Source: Micrococcaceae bacterium RIT 802
GTDB taxonomy: Bacteria > Actinomycetota > Actinomycetes > Actinomycetales > Micrococcaceae
NCBI GenBank assembly: GCA_016892645.1
Contig: JAFEMX010000016.1
Coordinates: 1-64,000, forward strand
DNA: 64,000 bases
Reading direction: 5' to 3'
Every line of letters starts with the position of its first letter. Within the stretch, counting starts at the first letter, position 1. The notes beneath the pieces were generated by a model. The model did not search any database. It had not been told where the DNA came from and worked only from the letters and a program-made list of their open reading frames with translations. Below, piece by piece: positions 8,976-17,783 of the stretch. The position numbers were made by a program, and so were the translations under genes.

Positions 8976-9003
8976 ACGGCAACTGATGGCAACTAGTCGC
9001 TTT
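8976..9003. promoter_or_regulatory. Tandem operator half sites in the lacI/dctP divergent region
   Basis: ACGGCAAC (8976-8983) and ATGGCAAC (8986-8993) are two direct copies of the half site seen before uxaC, spaced ten bases start to start. The second is followed by TA and GTCGCTTT (8996-9003), a degraded second half of the same palindrome. The position between the lacI start and dctP suggests the repressor controls both its own gene and the transporter. Confidence 0.5.
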
Positions 9004-9114
9004 CGACCCCATGTGGCCGACATCATGCTTAGGTACCGTCAATGAGGCCGGTCCGCCGCGGACCTTTCGCGGGGTGGACGATGATCGTCCGCCGGCCAGA
9101 AAGTAGTGATCCGA

Positions 9115-10125
9115 ATGAAAGTGCGCTTCCTGCGCCTGTGCGCCGTCGGGCTGGCATTGATGCTGTCCGTCTCCGCGTGCAGTTCCGGGGTATCGGGGAA
9201 GGCGGAGACCGGCAAGACGCTGGTGCTCTCGCTGAACCAGTCCGAGACCCATCCGTCCTACATCGCCCTCACCGACTTCGGCGAACGGCTCAAGGCCGCC
9301 ACCGATGGACGCTGGGATGTCAAGGTCTACCCGAACGAGACGCTCGGGGCGCAGCAGGAGGTCATCCAGCTCGTCAGCGACGGATCCGTCGACATGGCCG
9401 TCGCCTCCGGTACTCAACTCGAGAACCTCAACCCCGATTTCGGCGTGCTGAACCTGCCAACGACCTTCAAGAGCATCGACCACCAGATGGCGGTCATCAC
9501 CGACAAGTCGATCGTGGGCGATCTGTTCACCTCGCTCGAGGAACCGAAGAACCTCACGGTGCTGGGCGGCCTGACACAGGGCGACCGGAACCTCTACACT
9601 GCCACCGGCCCCATCAAGGAGCCCGCCGACCTGCATGGCATGAAGATCCGCGTCCAGGAATCGGACGTCCACATCGACATGGTCAACGCGATGGGCGGCT
9701 CCGCGACGCCGATGTCCTATGGCGAGGTCTACACCGCGCTGCAGTCCGGAGTCCTCGACGGGGCGGAGAACAATGAAATCTCCTACATGACGCAGCACCA
9801 CAACGAGGTGGCCAAGTACGTCGCGCGCACCCGCCACCTGGTCGGCCTGGATTACATGCTGATCAACTCCGAAACCTACAACGGCATGTCCCCGGAAGAC
9901 CGCAAGATCTTCGACACCGAATGGGCCCAGACCATGACGGCCCACACCGATCTGTGGAAGAAGGATACGGCCGAGGCCATCCAGCAGGCCAAGGACTCCG
10001 GGACGAAGTTCAACAACGTCGACAAGGCCGCCTTCGACAAGGCGCTAGCCCCCATGGTCAAGCGCGCGTTGAAGAGCCCGGCCGACCGCGAACTCTACGA
10101 CGCCATCCAGGAGGCCGCCAAGTGA
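9115..10125 (+). CDS. dctP: TRAP transporter substrate-binding lipoprotein (DctP family)
   Basis: A 336-residue solute-binding protein of a tripartite ATP-independent (TRAP) importer. It has a lipoprotein signal with lipobox VSAC near residue 22, so it is anchored outside the cytoplasmic membrane. The DctP core motifs are present: LHGMKIRVQ, whose arginine clamps the ligand carboxylate, and MSYGEVYTALQSGVLDGAENN. The start is ATG 9115; GTG 9106 is an in-frame alternative. It is the first gene of dctPQM, divergent from lacI and the uronate operon, so a hexuronate or related sugar acid is the expected ligand. The ligand assignment is inference from context. Confidence 0.9.
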   Translation: MKVRFLRLCAVGLALMLSVSACSSGVSGKAETGKTLVLSLNQSETHPSYIALTDFGERLKAATDGRWDVKVYPNETLGAQQEVIQLVSDGSVDMAVASGTQLENLNPDFGVLNLPTTFKSIDHQMAVITDKSIVGDLFTSLEEPKNLTVLGGLTQGDRNLYTATGPIKEPADLHGMKIRVQESDVHIDMVNAMGGSATPMSYGEVYTALQSGVLDGAENNEISYMTQHHNEVAKYVARTRHLVGLDYMLINSETYNGMSPEDRKIFDTEWAQTMTAHTDLWKKDTAEAIQQAKDSGTKFNNVDKAAFDKALAPMVKRALKSPADRELYDAIQEAAK

Positions 10126-10628
10126 TCGCAGTCAAGAAAACGCTCGATGTGGCGTTGCGCTGGCTGTGCATCGTCCTCTTCGTCGCCCTCGTGCTGGTTG
10201 TCGTCTGGCAGGTCTTCAGCCGCCAAGTGGTCCACTCCCCTGCCACCTGGACCACGTCGGTGGCCCAATACCTGTTCGTTTGGCTGGCCCTTTTCGGGTC
10301 GGCCTGGGTCTTCTCCGAGAAGGAGCACATCGCCGTCGACTTCCTGACCCGGCTGGTCAAGGTCAACGGCACCCGCGGCATGGAAATCGCGGTCAACGTC
10401 GTCATTCTCGCCTTTGCCCTGCTCATCCTGGTCTGGGGTGGCCTGCGCGGCGTCGACCTGACCTGGACGCAAAAGGTCTCCGGACTGCCGGTGAACATCG
10501 GCACCATGTACCTCGCGCTGCCCATCTCGGGCCTCATCATGACGTTCTACTCGCTCTTCCACATCTCCGAGGCCGCCCGCGGCCGCGGCCTGCCCAGCGA
10601 CGAAGAAGAAATCAGGGAGGCGGTCTGA
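10122..10628 (+). CDS. dctQ: TRAP transporter small membrane subunit (DctQ)
   Basis: A 168-residue DctQ-type subunit with four hydrophobic segments, linking the binding protein to the large permease. The family features SRQVVHSPATW and the EKEHIAVDF signature after the second helix are visible. The start GTG at 10122 overlaps the dctP stop as GTGA, with GGAGG seven bases upstream in the end of dctP. It is followed at once by dctM, making a complete three-part transporter driven by an ion gradient. Confidence 0.88.
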   Translation: MIAVKKTLDVALRWLCIVLFVALVLVVVWQVFSRQVVHSPATWTTSVAQYLFVWLALFGSAWVFSEKEHIAVDFLTRLVKVNGTRGMEIAVNVVILAFALLILVWGGLRGVDLTWTQKVSGLPVNIGTMYLALPISGLIMTFYSLFHISEAARGRGLPSDEEEIREAV

Positions 10629-10630
10629 GC

Positions 10631-11941
10631 ATGGATGCAGCACTCGTTGCAGGAATCGTCCTCGTGGTCGGCATTGCCGTCCTCCTACTGGCCCGCGTGC
10701 CGATCGCCGTCGCGGTCGGATTCTCCGCCTTCGTCGCCGTGGCCGCGGTCATCGGCATGGAAAAGGCCTCGTTCGTGGCCGCCCAACGCATGTTCACCGG
10801 GGTGAACTCGTTTGCCCTGCTGGCCATCCCGTTCTTCATCCTGGCCGGCGTGCTGATGAACAACGGCGGCATCGCCGGGCGGCTCATCGATGCCGCCAAG
10901 GTCCTGGTCGGGCGCATGCCCGGTTCGTTGGCACAGACCAACGTCGTGGCCAACGCTCTTTTCGGTTCCGTCTCGGGCGCCGCCGTGGCGTCGGCCGCAG
11001 CCGTCGGTGGCGTGATCGGCCCCCGGCAGGCCAAGGAAGGGTACGACCGGAACTTCTCCGCGGCCGTCAACGTCGCCTCGGCCCCGTCGGGCATGTTGAT
11101 CCCGCCGAGCAACACCCTGATCGTGTACTCGCTGGTCTCCAGCACCTCGATCGCCACCTTGTTCGTCGCCGGCTACATCCCGGGCATCCTGTGGGCCGTG
11201 GCCTGCATGTTCATCGTCTGGCTGTATGTGCGCCGCCGTCCCGGCGTCGGCGTCACGGAGCGGGTGCCGTTGAAGCTGGCCCTGCTCACCCTCTGGCGCG
11301 CTGTGCCGTCGATCCTCATGATCGTCGTCGTGATCGGCGGCATCCTCGCCGGCATCTTCACCCCGACGGAGTCCGCAGCCATCGCCGTCGTGTACTGCCT
11401 CGTCCTCGGATTCGCCTATCGGGCCGTGAAGGTCAGGGACCTTCCGGCGATCGTCCTGGACGCGACCCGCACCACGTCGATCGTGATGCTCCTCGTGGGC
11501 GTCTCGACGATCATGGCCTGGGTCATGGCCTTCTCCGGCATCCCCGCGGCCATCTCGAACGCGCTCCTGGGCCTGACCGACAACCCGTCGATCATCCTGA
11601 TCCTCATCATGATCATCCTGCTGATCGTCGGCACCTTTATGGACCCGACGCCGGCCATCCTCATTTTCGTGCCGATCTTCCTTCCGATCGTCACGGAGTT
11701 CGGAGTCGATCCAATCCACTTCGGCATCATGGTCACGTTCAACCTCTGCCTGGGCACGATCACCCCGCCCGTCGGCAACGTGCTGTTCGTCGGGGCGAAG
11801 ATCGCCAAGCTCCGGGTGGAACCGGTGATCAAGTCGCTGGTGCCGTTCTTCATCGCGCTGATCGTCATGCTCTTCATCGTGGCGTTCATTCCGCAGTTGT
11901 CGATGTGGCTTCCCGAGCTCCTGGGCCTGTCCGGCCCATAG
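10631..11941 (+). CDS. dctM: TRAP transporter large permease (DctM)
   Basis: A 436-residue DctM permease with about twelve hydrophobic segments. It includes the typical LAIPFFILAGVLMNNGGI, FGSVSGAAVASAAAVGG, IPPSNTLIVY and DPTPAILIFVPIFLP elements of this family. It carries the substrate translocation path together with DctQ. The ATG lies two bases after the dctQ stop, so translation is coupled. A strong hairpin 23 bases past the stop closes the operon. Confidence 0.94.
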   Translation: MDAALVAGIVLVVGIAVLLLARVPIAVAVGFSAFVAVAAVIGMEKASFVAAQRMFTGVNSFALLAIPFFILAGVLMNNGGIAGRLIDAAKVLVGRMPGSLAQTNVVANALFGSVSGAAVASAAAVGGVIGPRQAKEGYDRNFSAAVNVASAPSGMLIPPSNTLIVYSLVSSTSIATLFVAGYIPGILWAVACMFIVWLYVRRRPGVGVTERVPLKLALLTLWRAVPSILMIVVVIGGILAGIFTPTESAAIAVVYCLVLGFAYRAVKVRDLPAIVLDATRTTSIVMLLVGVSTIMAWVMAFSGIPAAISNALLGLTDNPSIILILIMIILLIVGTFMDPTPAILIFVPIFLPIVTEFGVDPIHFGIMVTFNLCLGTITPPVGNVLFVGAKIAKLRVEPVIKSLVPFFIALIVMLFIVAFIPQLSMWLPELLGLSGP

Positions 11942-11963
11942 CAGGGCCCAGCTTCATCCACCG

Positions 11964-11995
11964 AGACCCCGCAGGTGCAGTTGCCTGCGGGGTCT
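11964..11995 (+). terminator. Intrinsic terminator after dctPQM
   Basis: A perfect 12-bp stem (AGACCCCGCAGG paired with CCTGCGGGGTCT) encloses an eight-base loop, 23 bases after the dctM stop. The T-run behind it is weak (TCTTCGG), as is common in high-GC actinobacteria. No other gene ends here, so it most likely terminates the TRAP operon. Confidence 0.75.
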
Positions 11996-12072
11996 TCGGC
12001 CCCACGGCACACCCCGCGCCAACCACCCGCCCCGGTTTGCCTCGTCTCCCCGGATCGCCCTAGCCTCGGAAC

Positions 12073-13080
12073 ATGCCACTTCCCGATTCCCTGCCCACGC
12101 TCAACGACGCCTCGCCGTTTCTGACCTGGTCGTTCTGGCTGGACCGTCCGTTGAAGATCGTGGTCATCATCGTCATCGCGGTGATCCTCAACTACATCAT
12201 CCGCCGGGTCATCCGCCGGACCACGGAACACATCGCCGCGGGTGAAGCCGCAGCCTTGACCAAGGAAAAGCGGAAGGCCGAAAAGGGCGGCCGCCGATGG
12301 CTGGTGCAGGAGTCGCCCATCGCCGTGGCACGGCGCACCCAGCGGGCCCAAACGGTCGGTTCGGTGCTGCGCTCGGTCACCACGATCGTCATCACCACCG
12401 TCGTGCTGCTCACCGTACTGTCCCAGGTGGGCATCAACATGGGGCCGATCCTCGCCAGCGCCGGCATCGTCGGTGTCGCCCTCGGCTTCGGCGCCCAGGC
12501 GCTCGTCAAGGACTACCTCTCGGGGATCTTCCTGGTGGCCGAGGACCAGTTCGGCATCGGCGACTACGTGGACCTGGGCGAGGCGGCTGGCACGGTCGAG
12601 GCCGTCGGCCTGCGCATCACCCAAGTCCGTGACGTCGATGGCACCCTGTGGCACGTGCGCAATGGCGAGATCCTGCGCGTGGGCAACTTCTCGCAGGGCT
12701 GGGCCCGAGCCGTCCTCGACGTCCCGGTTCCCTACGATTCGGACGTGCCCGAGGTCAGCGAGATCATCCTCGCGTCCGCGCGGAGGCTGCAGAAGGATCC
12801 GCAGTGGTCCCATCAGATCCTGGACGATCCCGAGATCTGGGGCGTGCAGGACCTCAGCGGGGAATCGATGACCATCCGGCTCGTGTTCCGCACCCAGCCG
12901 CTGCAGCAGTGGGCCGTGGCCCGGGCGATGCGGGCCCAGCTCAAGGTCGACCTCGACCAGGCCGGCGTGCGGATCCCCCTGGTACAACAGACGGTGATCC
13001 GCGCAGCGAACCCGGCCGGCTTCACCACCGACCACGCCGATCCCGATCCGGATCCGGACGCGGACCGGCCGCGAAGCTAA
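12073..13080 (+). CDS. Small-conductance mechanosensitive channel (MscS family)
   Basis: A 335-residue MscS-type channel. There is an N-terminal transmembrane helix (about residues 27-45), a charged linker and a second membrane region. The pore-lining helix follows with ILASAGIVGVALGFGAQALVKDYLSGI, written here in parts: GIVGVALGFGAQALVKDYLS is the conserved Gly/Ala-rich TM3. The beta domain GDYVDLGEAAGTVEAVGLR comes next, then the alpha/beta vestibule. It should release osmolytes on hypo-osmotic shock. The C-terminus is Asp/Pro-rich. It ends convergently with pyrE, overlapping by four bases. Confidence 0.92.
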   Translation: MPLPDSLPTLNDASPFLTWSFWLDRPLKIVVIIVIAVILNYIIRRVIRRTTEHIAAGEAAALTKEKRKAEKGGRRWLVQESPIAVARRTQRAQTVGSVLRSVTTIVITTVVLLTVLSQVGINMGPILASAGIVGVALGFGAQALVKDYLSGIFLVAEDQFGIGDYVDLGEAAGTVEAVGLRITQVRDVDGTLWHVRNGEILRVGNFSQGWARAVLDVPVPYDSDVPEVSEIILASARRLQKDPQWSHQILDDPEIWGVQDLSGESMTIRLVFRTQPLQQWAVARAMRAQLKVDLDQAGVRIPLVQQTVIRAANPAGFTTDHADPDPDPDADRPRS

Positions 13081-13637
13081 AGGCCGAGCTCGTCCTTGCC
13101 GAAGGCGAAGAGGTAGGGGACGCCGGCCTCGGCCTCGATGCGTTCCTTCGACCCGGTGTCGCGGTCCACGATCACGGCCACGGCCACGACGTTGCCGCCG
13201 GCGTTGCGCACTCCCTCCACTGCGGCCAGCGCCGAGCCGCCCGTCGTCGAGGTGTCCTCCAGGACGACGACGTTGCGTCCGGCAACATCCGGGCCCTCGA
13301 CCTGGCGGCCCATCCCGTAGGACTTCTGCGCCTTGCGGACCACGAACGCGTCGATCGTGCGGCCGGCCTGGCCGGCCGAATGCATCAGCGCGGTGCCCAC
13401 CGGGTCGGCACCCATGGTCAGCCCCCCGGCGTTGGTGAACTCGATGCCTGCCCCGTCGAGCAGTTCCAGCATGACCGAGCCCACCAGCGGTGCGGCCTCG
13501 TGGTGCAAGGTGATCCGGCGCAGGTCCACGTAGTAGTCGGCTTCCTTGCCGGAGGACAACGTGACCTTGCCGCGGACCACGGCGAGTTCCTGGATGAGTT
13601 CGAGCAGGCGGGTTCGGGCGTCGTTGTTCGAGGTCAT
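13077..13637 (-). CDS. pyrE: Orotate phosphoribosyltransferase
   Basis: A 186-residue type I phosphoribosyltransferase of pyrimidine synthesis, converting orotate and PRPP to OMP. The PRPP-binding motif VVVLEDTSTTGGSAL occupies residues 123-137. The N-terminal TLSSGKEADYYVDLRR is characteristic of PyrE, and the mobile-loop lysine region RKAQKSYGMG is present. No other pyr gene lies nearby, so pyrE is isolated from the main pyr operon, as in many actinobacteria. Confidence 0.93.
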   Translation of the reverse strand: MTSNNDARTRLLELIQELAVVRGKVTLSSGKEADYYVDLRRITLHHEAAPLVGSVMLELLDGAGIEFTNAGGLTMGADPVGTALMHSAGQAGRTIDAFVVRKAQKSYGMGRQVEGPDVAGRNVVVLEDTSTTGGSALAAVEGVRNAGGNVVAVAVIVDRDTGSKERIEAEAGVPYLFAFGKDELGL

Positions 13638-13721
13638 GGCCTATATTCTAGGTGGCCCGGCCCCGCCACGCGTGCCCGGGGATGGCGAGACAGCGGAGCG
13701 GTCCCGGGCTAGGGTGAAACC

Positions 13722-14165
13722 ATGAACGCTCAGCGACCGATCGGATACTGGCTCAAGCTGGTGGACTCCCTCATTTCGGAGCAGTTCGCCGCCTCGTTGG
13801 AGGAGCACGGCGTCACGCGCCGACAATGGCAACTCCTGAACCTGCTGGGGGCCGAACCCCACACCTCGGACGAACTCATGGCGTCCCTGGCCCCGTTCTT
13901 CGACGAGGTCTCCCCCGAAGGCGAACCGGCCTCCCCGGCCGAGCACCTGACCGAGCTCCTGGAGTCCGGCTGGGTCGCCCGGGACGGGGAGGACTACGTG
14001 CTGACCGACCGCGGGCGCACCAGCCTGGACCGGCTCACGGAGATCGTCGAGGGCATGCGCGAACGCTCCAGCGCCGGAGTCACCCCGGAGCAGTACGAGA
14101 CCACCATCACCACGCTGCAGCGCATGGCCAATAACCTCGGCTGGTCCGACGCGGACCGCGCATGA
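13722..14165 (+). CDS. MarR-like winged-helix regulator coupled to a Stealth gene
   Basis: A 147-residue protein with a MarR-type winged helix. It has an N-terminal dimerisation helix (YWLKLVDSLISEQF), the helix-turn-helix around TRRQWQLLNLLGAEPHTSDE, and a wing with LTDRGRTSLDRL. Its stop overlaps the start of the Stealth-family gene as ATGA, so the two are translated together. That pairing suggests it controls surface-polymer formation or senses a small molecule tied to it. This is inference; the ligand and targets are unknown. Confidence 0.78.
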   Translation: MNAQRPIGYWLKLVDSLISEQFAASLEEHGVTRRQWQLLNLLGAEPHTSDELMASLAPFFDEVSPEGEPASPAEHLTELLESGWVARDGEDYVLTDRGRTSLDRLTEIVEGMRERSSAGVTPEQYETTITTLQRMANNLGWSDADRA

Positions 14166-15829
14166 GCGGACCCGAGGAGACCACCGACCCGCTCGAGGCC
14201 ACCCGGACCGCCCCACACCCCGACGAGGTCTTCCACGGCACACCGGAGGACGACGCCGCCGCCTCCCCCGTCCGGGAGGTCACCTCCGCGGCCGCGATCG
14301 CCAGGTTCCAGGAACGCACCGACGTCGTGCGGTCCGAGGGTCGCTACGCGCTGGTCAATGTGACGTTCACCCCGCACGAGGCGATGGTGACCGACCTGCT
14401 GTTCATCCGGGACGCCCTGGACGCTGCCGGAATCGGCTACCTGCTGGTTCGCGGCAATGACGCGCGGCCGGTCATCGCGGTCTCCTGGGCCGACCGCAAG
14501 GCGCTGCGCCGGGCGCTGGTGGCGGCGTGCCAGGACGAGCCGTTCTACTCCCTGACCGTGGACACCCGCAAGGACCGGGCCCTGCTGGTGGCCGACGGCG
14601 CCCTCGCCGCCAGTTCACGGGCGCGCATGTTCAGGCTGTACCGGCCCCGGATCGAGCCGGCTGGCGGACTCGCCTTCGGCGCCTCGACCGGCGTGCAGAT
14701 CGAGTTGTGGAAGTGGGACGAGGGCGGCCTGTTGCAACTGCCCATCGAGAACTCGCTCACCCGGGCCACCCTGCCCGCCGACGAGGCGGTGCGCGGCACG
14801 GTGCATCGCTACGGCCGCGAATGGCCGACCATCGAGAACATGTTCGCCGAACACGCCTTGGACATCTCCTTCCCCATAGACATGGTGTTCTCCTGGGTCG
14901 ACGGCAACGACCCCGAGCACCAGCGCTACCGCGCCTCCTTCATGGACGGCGTCGTGGTCGGCGAGGGCGACGACGCCGAGGCCAGGTACCGGCAGATCGA
15001 CGAACTCAAGTACGCCCTGCGCAGCGTCTACATGTTCGCCCCGTGGGTCAGGCACATCTACATCGCCACCGATTCACCGGTTCCCGCGTGGTTGGATGCC
15101 GACCACCCGCGCATCAGCGTCGTGCGGGCCACGGACCATTTCCGCGATCCGTCGGTGCTGCCGACCTTCAACTCGCAAGCAGTTGAATCCCAGCTGCAGC
15201 ACATCGACGGCTTGTCCGAGCACTTCCTGTACTCGAACGACGACATGTTCTTCGGCCGCCCGCTGGGACCGGACATGTTCTTCTCGCCCGGCGGGATCAC
15301 CAAGTTCATCGAGGCCGGGACCCGCATCGGCCTGGGTGACAACCACCTGGACCGGTCCGGCTTCGAGAACTCGGCCCGCGTGAACCGCCGACTGCTCAAC
15401 GACCGGTTCGGACGGATCACCACCCGGCATCTCGAGCACACGGCGGCCCCGTTGCGCCGCAGCGTGCTGCGGGAACTGGAGGAGGTGTTCCCCGAGGAGT
15501 TCGCCGCCACGGCGGCGAGCCGGTTCCGCGCCAAGGACAACATCTCGGTCACCAACTCGCTCTACCACTACTACGCGCTGCTGACCGGTCGAGCGGTGGC
15601 CAAGGAGAAGGTCAAGGTCAAGTACGTGGACACCACGATGTATGAGGGCCTGGACTCGCTGCGCAAACTGCTCAAGAAGCGCAACCAGGACTTCTTCTGC
15701 CTCAATGACGGCAGCTTCCCGGAGGTGCCCGCCCGCGAACGGCAGGAAGTGGTCACCGGGTTCCTGCGGGGCTATTTCCCGATCGCGGCCCCGTGGGAGC
15801 ACCCGGAGACCGGCCCGCGCGCCGGCTGA
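14162..15829 (+). CDS. Stealth-family sugar-phosphate transferase (capsule/wall polymer type)
   Basis: A 555-residue Stealth protein. Known members (for example capsule polymerases and the human GlcNAc-1-phosphotransferase) transfer sugar-phosphate units. The CR1 motif [12 protein letters not shown] is at residues 239-250. CR2 follows with the [20 protein letters not shown] core and [11 protein letters not shown], then [14 protein letters not shown] and the later CR3/CR4 regions ([20 protein letters not shown]). The first ~230 residues are a lineage-specific extension. It is coupled to the upstream MarR gene. Its 3' end overlaps the convergent phosphodiesterase gene by 77 bp. The donor and acceptor sugars are unknown. 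Confidence 0.88.
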   Translation: MSGPEETTDPLEATRTAPHPDEVFHGTPEDDAAASPVREVTSAAAIARFQERTDVVRSEGRYALVNVTFTPHEAMVTDLLFIRDALDAAGIGYLLVRGNDARPVIAVSWADRKALRRALVAACQDEPFYSLTVDTRKDRALLVADGALAASSRARMFRLYRPRIEPAGGLAFGASTGVQIELWKWDEGGLLQLPIENSLTRATLPADEAVRGTVHRYGREWPTIENMFAEHALDISFPIDMVFSWVDGNDPEHQRYRASFMDGVVVGEGDDAEARYRQIDELKYALRSVYMFAPWVRHIYIATDSPVPAWLDADHPRISVVRATDHFRDPSVLPTFNSQAVESQLQHIDGLSEHFLYSNDDMFFGRPLGPDMFFSPGGITKFIEAGTRIGLGDNHLDRSGFENSARVNRRLLNDRFGRITTRHLEHTAAPLRRSVLRELEEVFPEEFAATAASRFRAKDNISVTNSLYHYYALLTGRAVAKEKVKVKYVDTTMYEGLDSLRKLLKKRNQDFFCLNDGSFPEVPARERQEVVTGFLRGYFPIAAPWEHPETGPRAG

Positions 15830-16727
15830 CGGTGGCCGGGTCGATCCCGTGCGCGCGCAGGGTCTCGGCCACCCGGCCCGGCTCCACCACGTCGCCGACG
15901 CTCTCCCCGCCAGCGGCCGGGACGACGGAATGCACGACGGACTCGGGCAGGACGTGGACCAGGTTGTAGGCCTGGGCCTCGTCGCGGCCCCGGGTGATGT
16001 GGATCCCCAGGTCGGCGTCCGTCCCGGCGGCGAGGTCCTGTGTGTAGCAGGTGGCGGAAGCAACCGACACCGGGATGCCGGCGAAGGTGCCGAACGTTGA
16101 ATAGTGCAGGTGCCCGGCCAGGATGGCGCGCACGTCGGTGCCCCGCAGGACGTCGGCGAGGGCGGCCTGCCCGCGCAGTTCCACGAGGATCGCCAGCGGC
16201 TGGACGCTGGCCACCGGAGGGTGGTGCATGGCCAGGATCGTCCCGCCCGGAGCCGGGGTGGCCAGTTCGGCGCGGAGCCACTCCAGCTGCTCCGCGTCGA
16301 CCTGTCCGTGGTGGCTGCCCGGGACCGTGGTGTCCAGGGCGATGATCCGCAGTCCGCCGATCCACGTGGTGCGGTCCAGCGGCGCGGTGTCGGCCGGCTC
16401 GCCGAGCAGTGCGGTCCTCAGGCTCGAGCGGTCATCGTGGTTGCCGGCCGCCCAGATGACGCGCGTCTGCAGGCGTTCGGCGGCGGGTTCGATGATCGAG
16501 CGCAGGGTTGCATAGGCCTCCGGTTCGCCCTTGTCGGCCAGGTCCCCGGTCACGACGAGCGCGTCCGGCCGTTCACCGGAGGCCTCGAGCCGGGCCACCA
16601 GCGAGCGCAGCCTCTCGATGCTGTCCAAAGATCCGGCCAGCAGGGCCCCGCCACCACGCAGGTGGGTGTCGCTCAGGTGGATGAGCACTTGGTCCGGGGC
16701 GGGGTGCTCCGGATGGATGGGTTCCAT
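15753..16727 (-). CDS. Metallophosphoesterase, CpdA-like 3',5'-cyclic nucleotide phosphodiesterase
   Basis: A 324-residue calcineurin-like phosphoesterase. The metal-binding motifs are in order: SDTHLRGGG near residue 18, [21 protein letters not shown], the MHHPP histidines and [10 protein letters not shown]. This is the layout of the class III CpdA cyclic-nucleotide phosphodiesterases. The start ATG 16727 has GAGGA upstream; a longer frame upstream lacks support. The C-terminal ~35 residues run into the end of the Stealth gene on the opposite strand. cAMP is the likely substrate, but related enzymes hydrolyse other phosphodiesters. Confidence 0.85.
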   Translation of the reverse strand: MEPIHPEHPAPDQVLIHLSDTHLRGGGALLAGSLDSIERLRSLVARLEASGERPDALVVTGDLADKGEPEAYATLRSIIEPAAERLQTRVIWAAGNHDDRSSLRTALLGEPADTAPLDRTTWIGGLRIIALDTTVPGSHHGQVDAEQLEWLRAELATPAPGGTILAMHHPPVASVQPLAILVELRGQAALADVLRGTDVRAILAGHLHYSTFGTFAGIPVSVASATCYTQDLAAGTDADLGIHITRGRDEAQAYNLVHVLPESVVHSVVPAAGGESVGDVVEPGRVAETLRAHGIDPATVSRRAGRSPGAPTGPRSGNSPAGTR

Positions 16728-16846
16728 GACCGCTTCCTCACGCAGGGTGGTTCCTGTTTCCTCTCCCCTACTATTCACCATGCGTGCCCCGATATGCCCC
16801 ACCGAAACCTTCGCGCGCCCGCCGGCGGTGCCGCTAGGCTAATGCC

Positions 16847-17680
16847 ATGCGCGAACTGCAGGCACACATCATCAACGAGCTGGGCGTCAAGCCGGCCATC
16901 GACCCGCAACAGGAGGTGGCGCGCCGGGTGGCCTTCCTCCGCGACTACCTGGCGGCGACGGGCACCCGCGGGTTCGTGCTCGGCATCTCCGGCGGCCTGG
17001 ATTCGACCCTGGCCGGCCGCCTGGCCCAGCTGGCCGTCGAGGAGGCACTCGCCACCGGCCTCGACGTGGATTTCGTCGGCGTCCGCCTGCCCTACGGGAC
17101 CCAGTCCGATGAGGACGACGCCGCCGCGGCCATGGACTTCGTCGCGCCGAAGACGGCGTGGACCTACGACATCAAACCCGCGGTCGACGCCCTGTCGGCC
17201 GAGTACTCCCGCTCGACCGGCGAGACGATCAGTGACTTCAACAAGGGCAACGCCAAGGCGCGCCTGCGCATGACCGCCCAGTACGCCCTGGCCGGCGAGC
17301 GCAACCACCTGGTCATCGGCACCGACCATGCCGCCGAGTCGGTGACCGGCTTCTTCACGAAGTTCGGCGACGGCGGGGCCGACATCCTGCCCCTGTATGG
17401 CCTCGACAAGCGGCAGAACCGCGCATTGCTCCGCCACCTCGGTGCCCCGGAACGGCTGTGGTCCAAGGCCCCCACCGCCGACCTGCTGGACGACACGCCG
17501 TTGCGCACCGACGAGGACGAGCTCGGTCTGACCTACGACGACATCGACGACTACCTCGAGGGCGGCACCGTCCCGGATTCCGTGGCCGAGGCCATCGAGA
17601 CCCGGTACCTGCGCAGCCGCCACAAGCGCGCCACGCCGGTCACGATCCTCGACGACTGGTGGAGGTCGCCGGCAGGCTGA
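16847..17680 (+). CDS. nadE: Ammonia-dependent NAD+ synthetase
   Basis: A 277-residue NadE that amidates nicotinic acid adenine dinucleotide to NAD+ using ammonia. The PP-loop ATP pyrophosphatase motif SGGLDST is at residues 48-54. Further family blocks are [39 protein letters not shown] and the closing KRATP. There is no glutaminase domain, so it is the short NH3-dependent form. It is monocistronic and divergent from the phosphodiesterase gene, with a 119-bp gap that should hold both promoters. Confidence 0.96.
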   Translation: MRELQAHIINELGVKPAIDPQQEVARRVAFLRDYLAATGTRGFVLGISGGLDSTLAGRLAQLAVEEALATGLDVDFVGVRLPYGTQSDEDDAAAAMDFVAPKTAWTYDIKPAVDALSAEYSRSTGETISDFNKGNAKARLRMTAQYALAGERNHLVIGTDHAAESVTGFFTKFGDGGADILPLYGLDKRQNRALLRHLGAPERLWSKAPTADLLDDTPLRTDEDELGLTYDDIDDYLEGGTVPDSVAEAIETRYLRSRHKRATPVTILDDWWRSPAG

Positions 17681-17783
17681 CGTCACGGACGGCGGGGCCC
17701 TTCCAAACGCTAGGATGTCCACGTATATTCGTGGGGAACCGCCTCGCCGCGTTCGGCGCGGTGCCCTCGTTGAAAGGTGAAAA

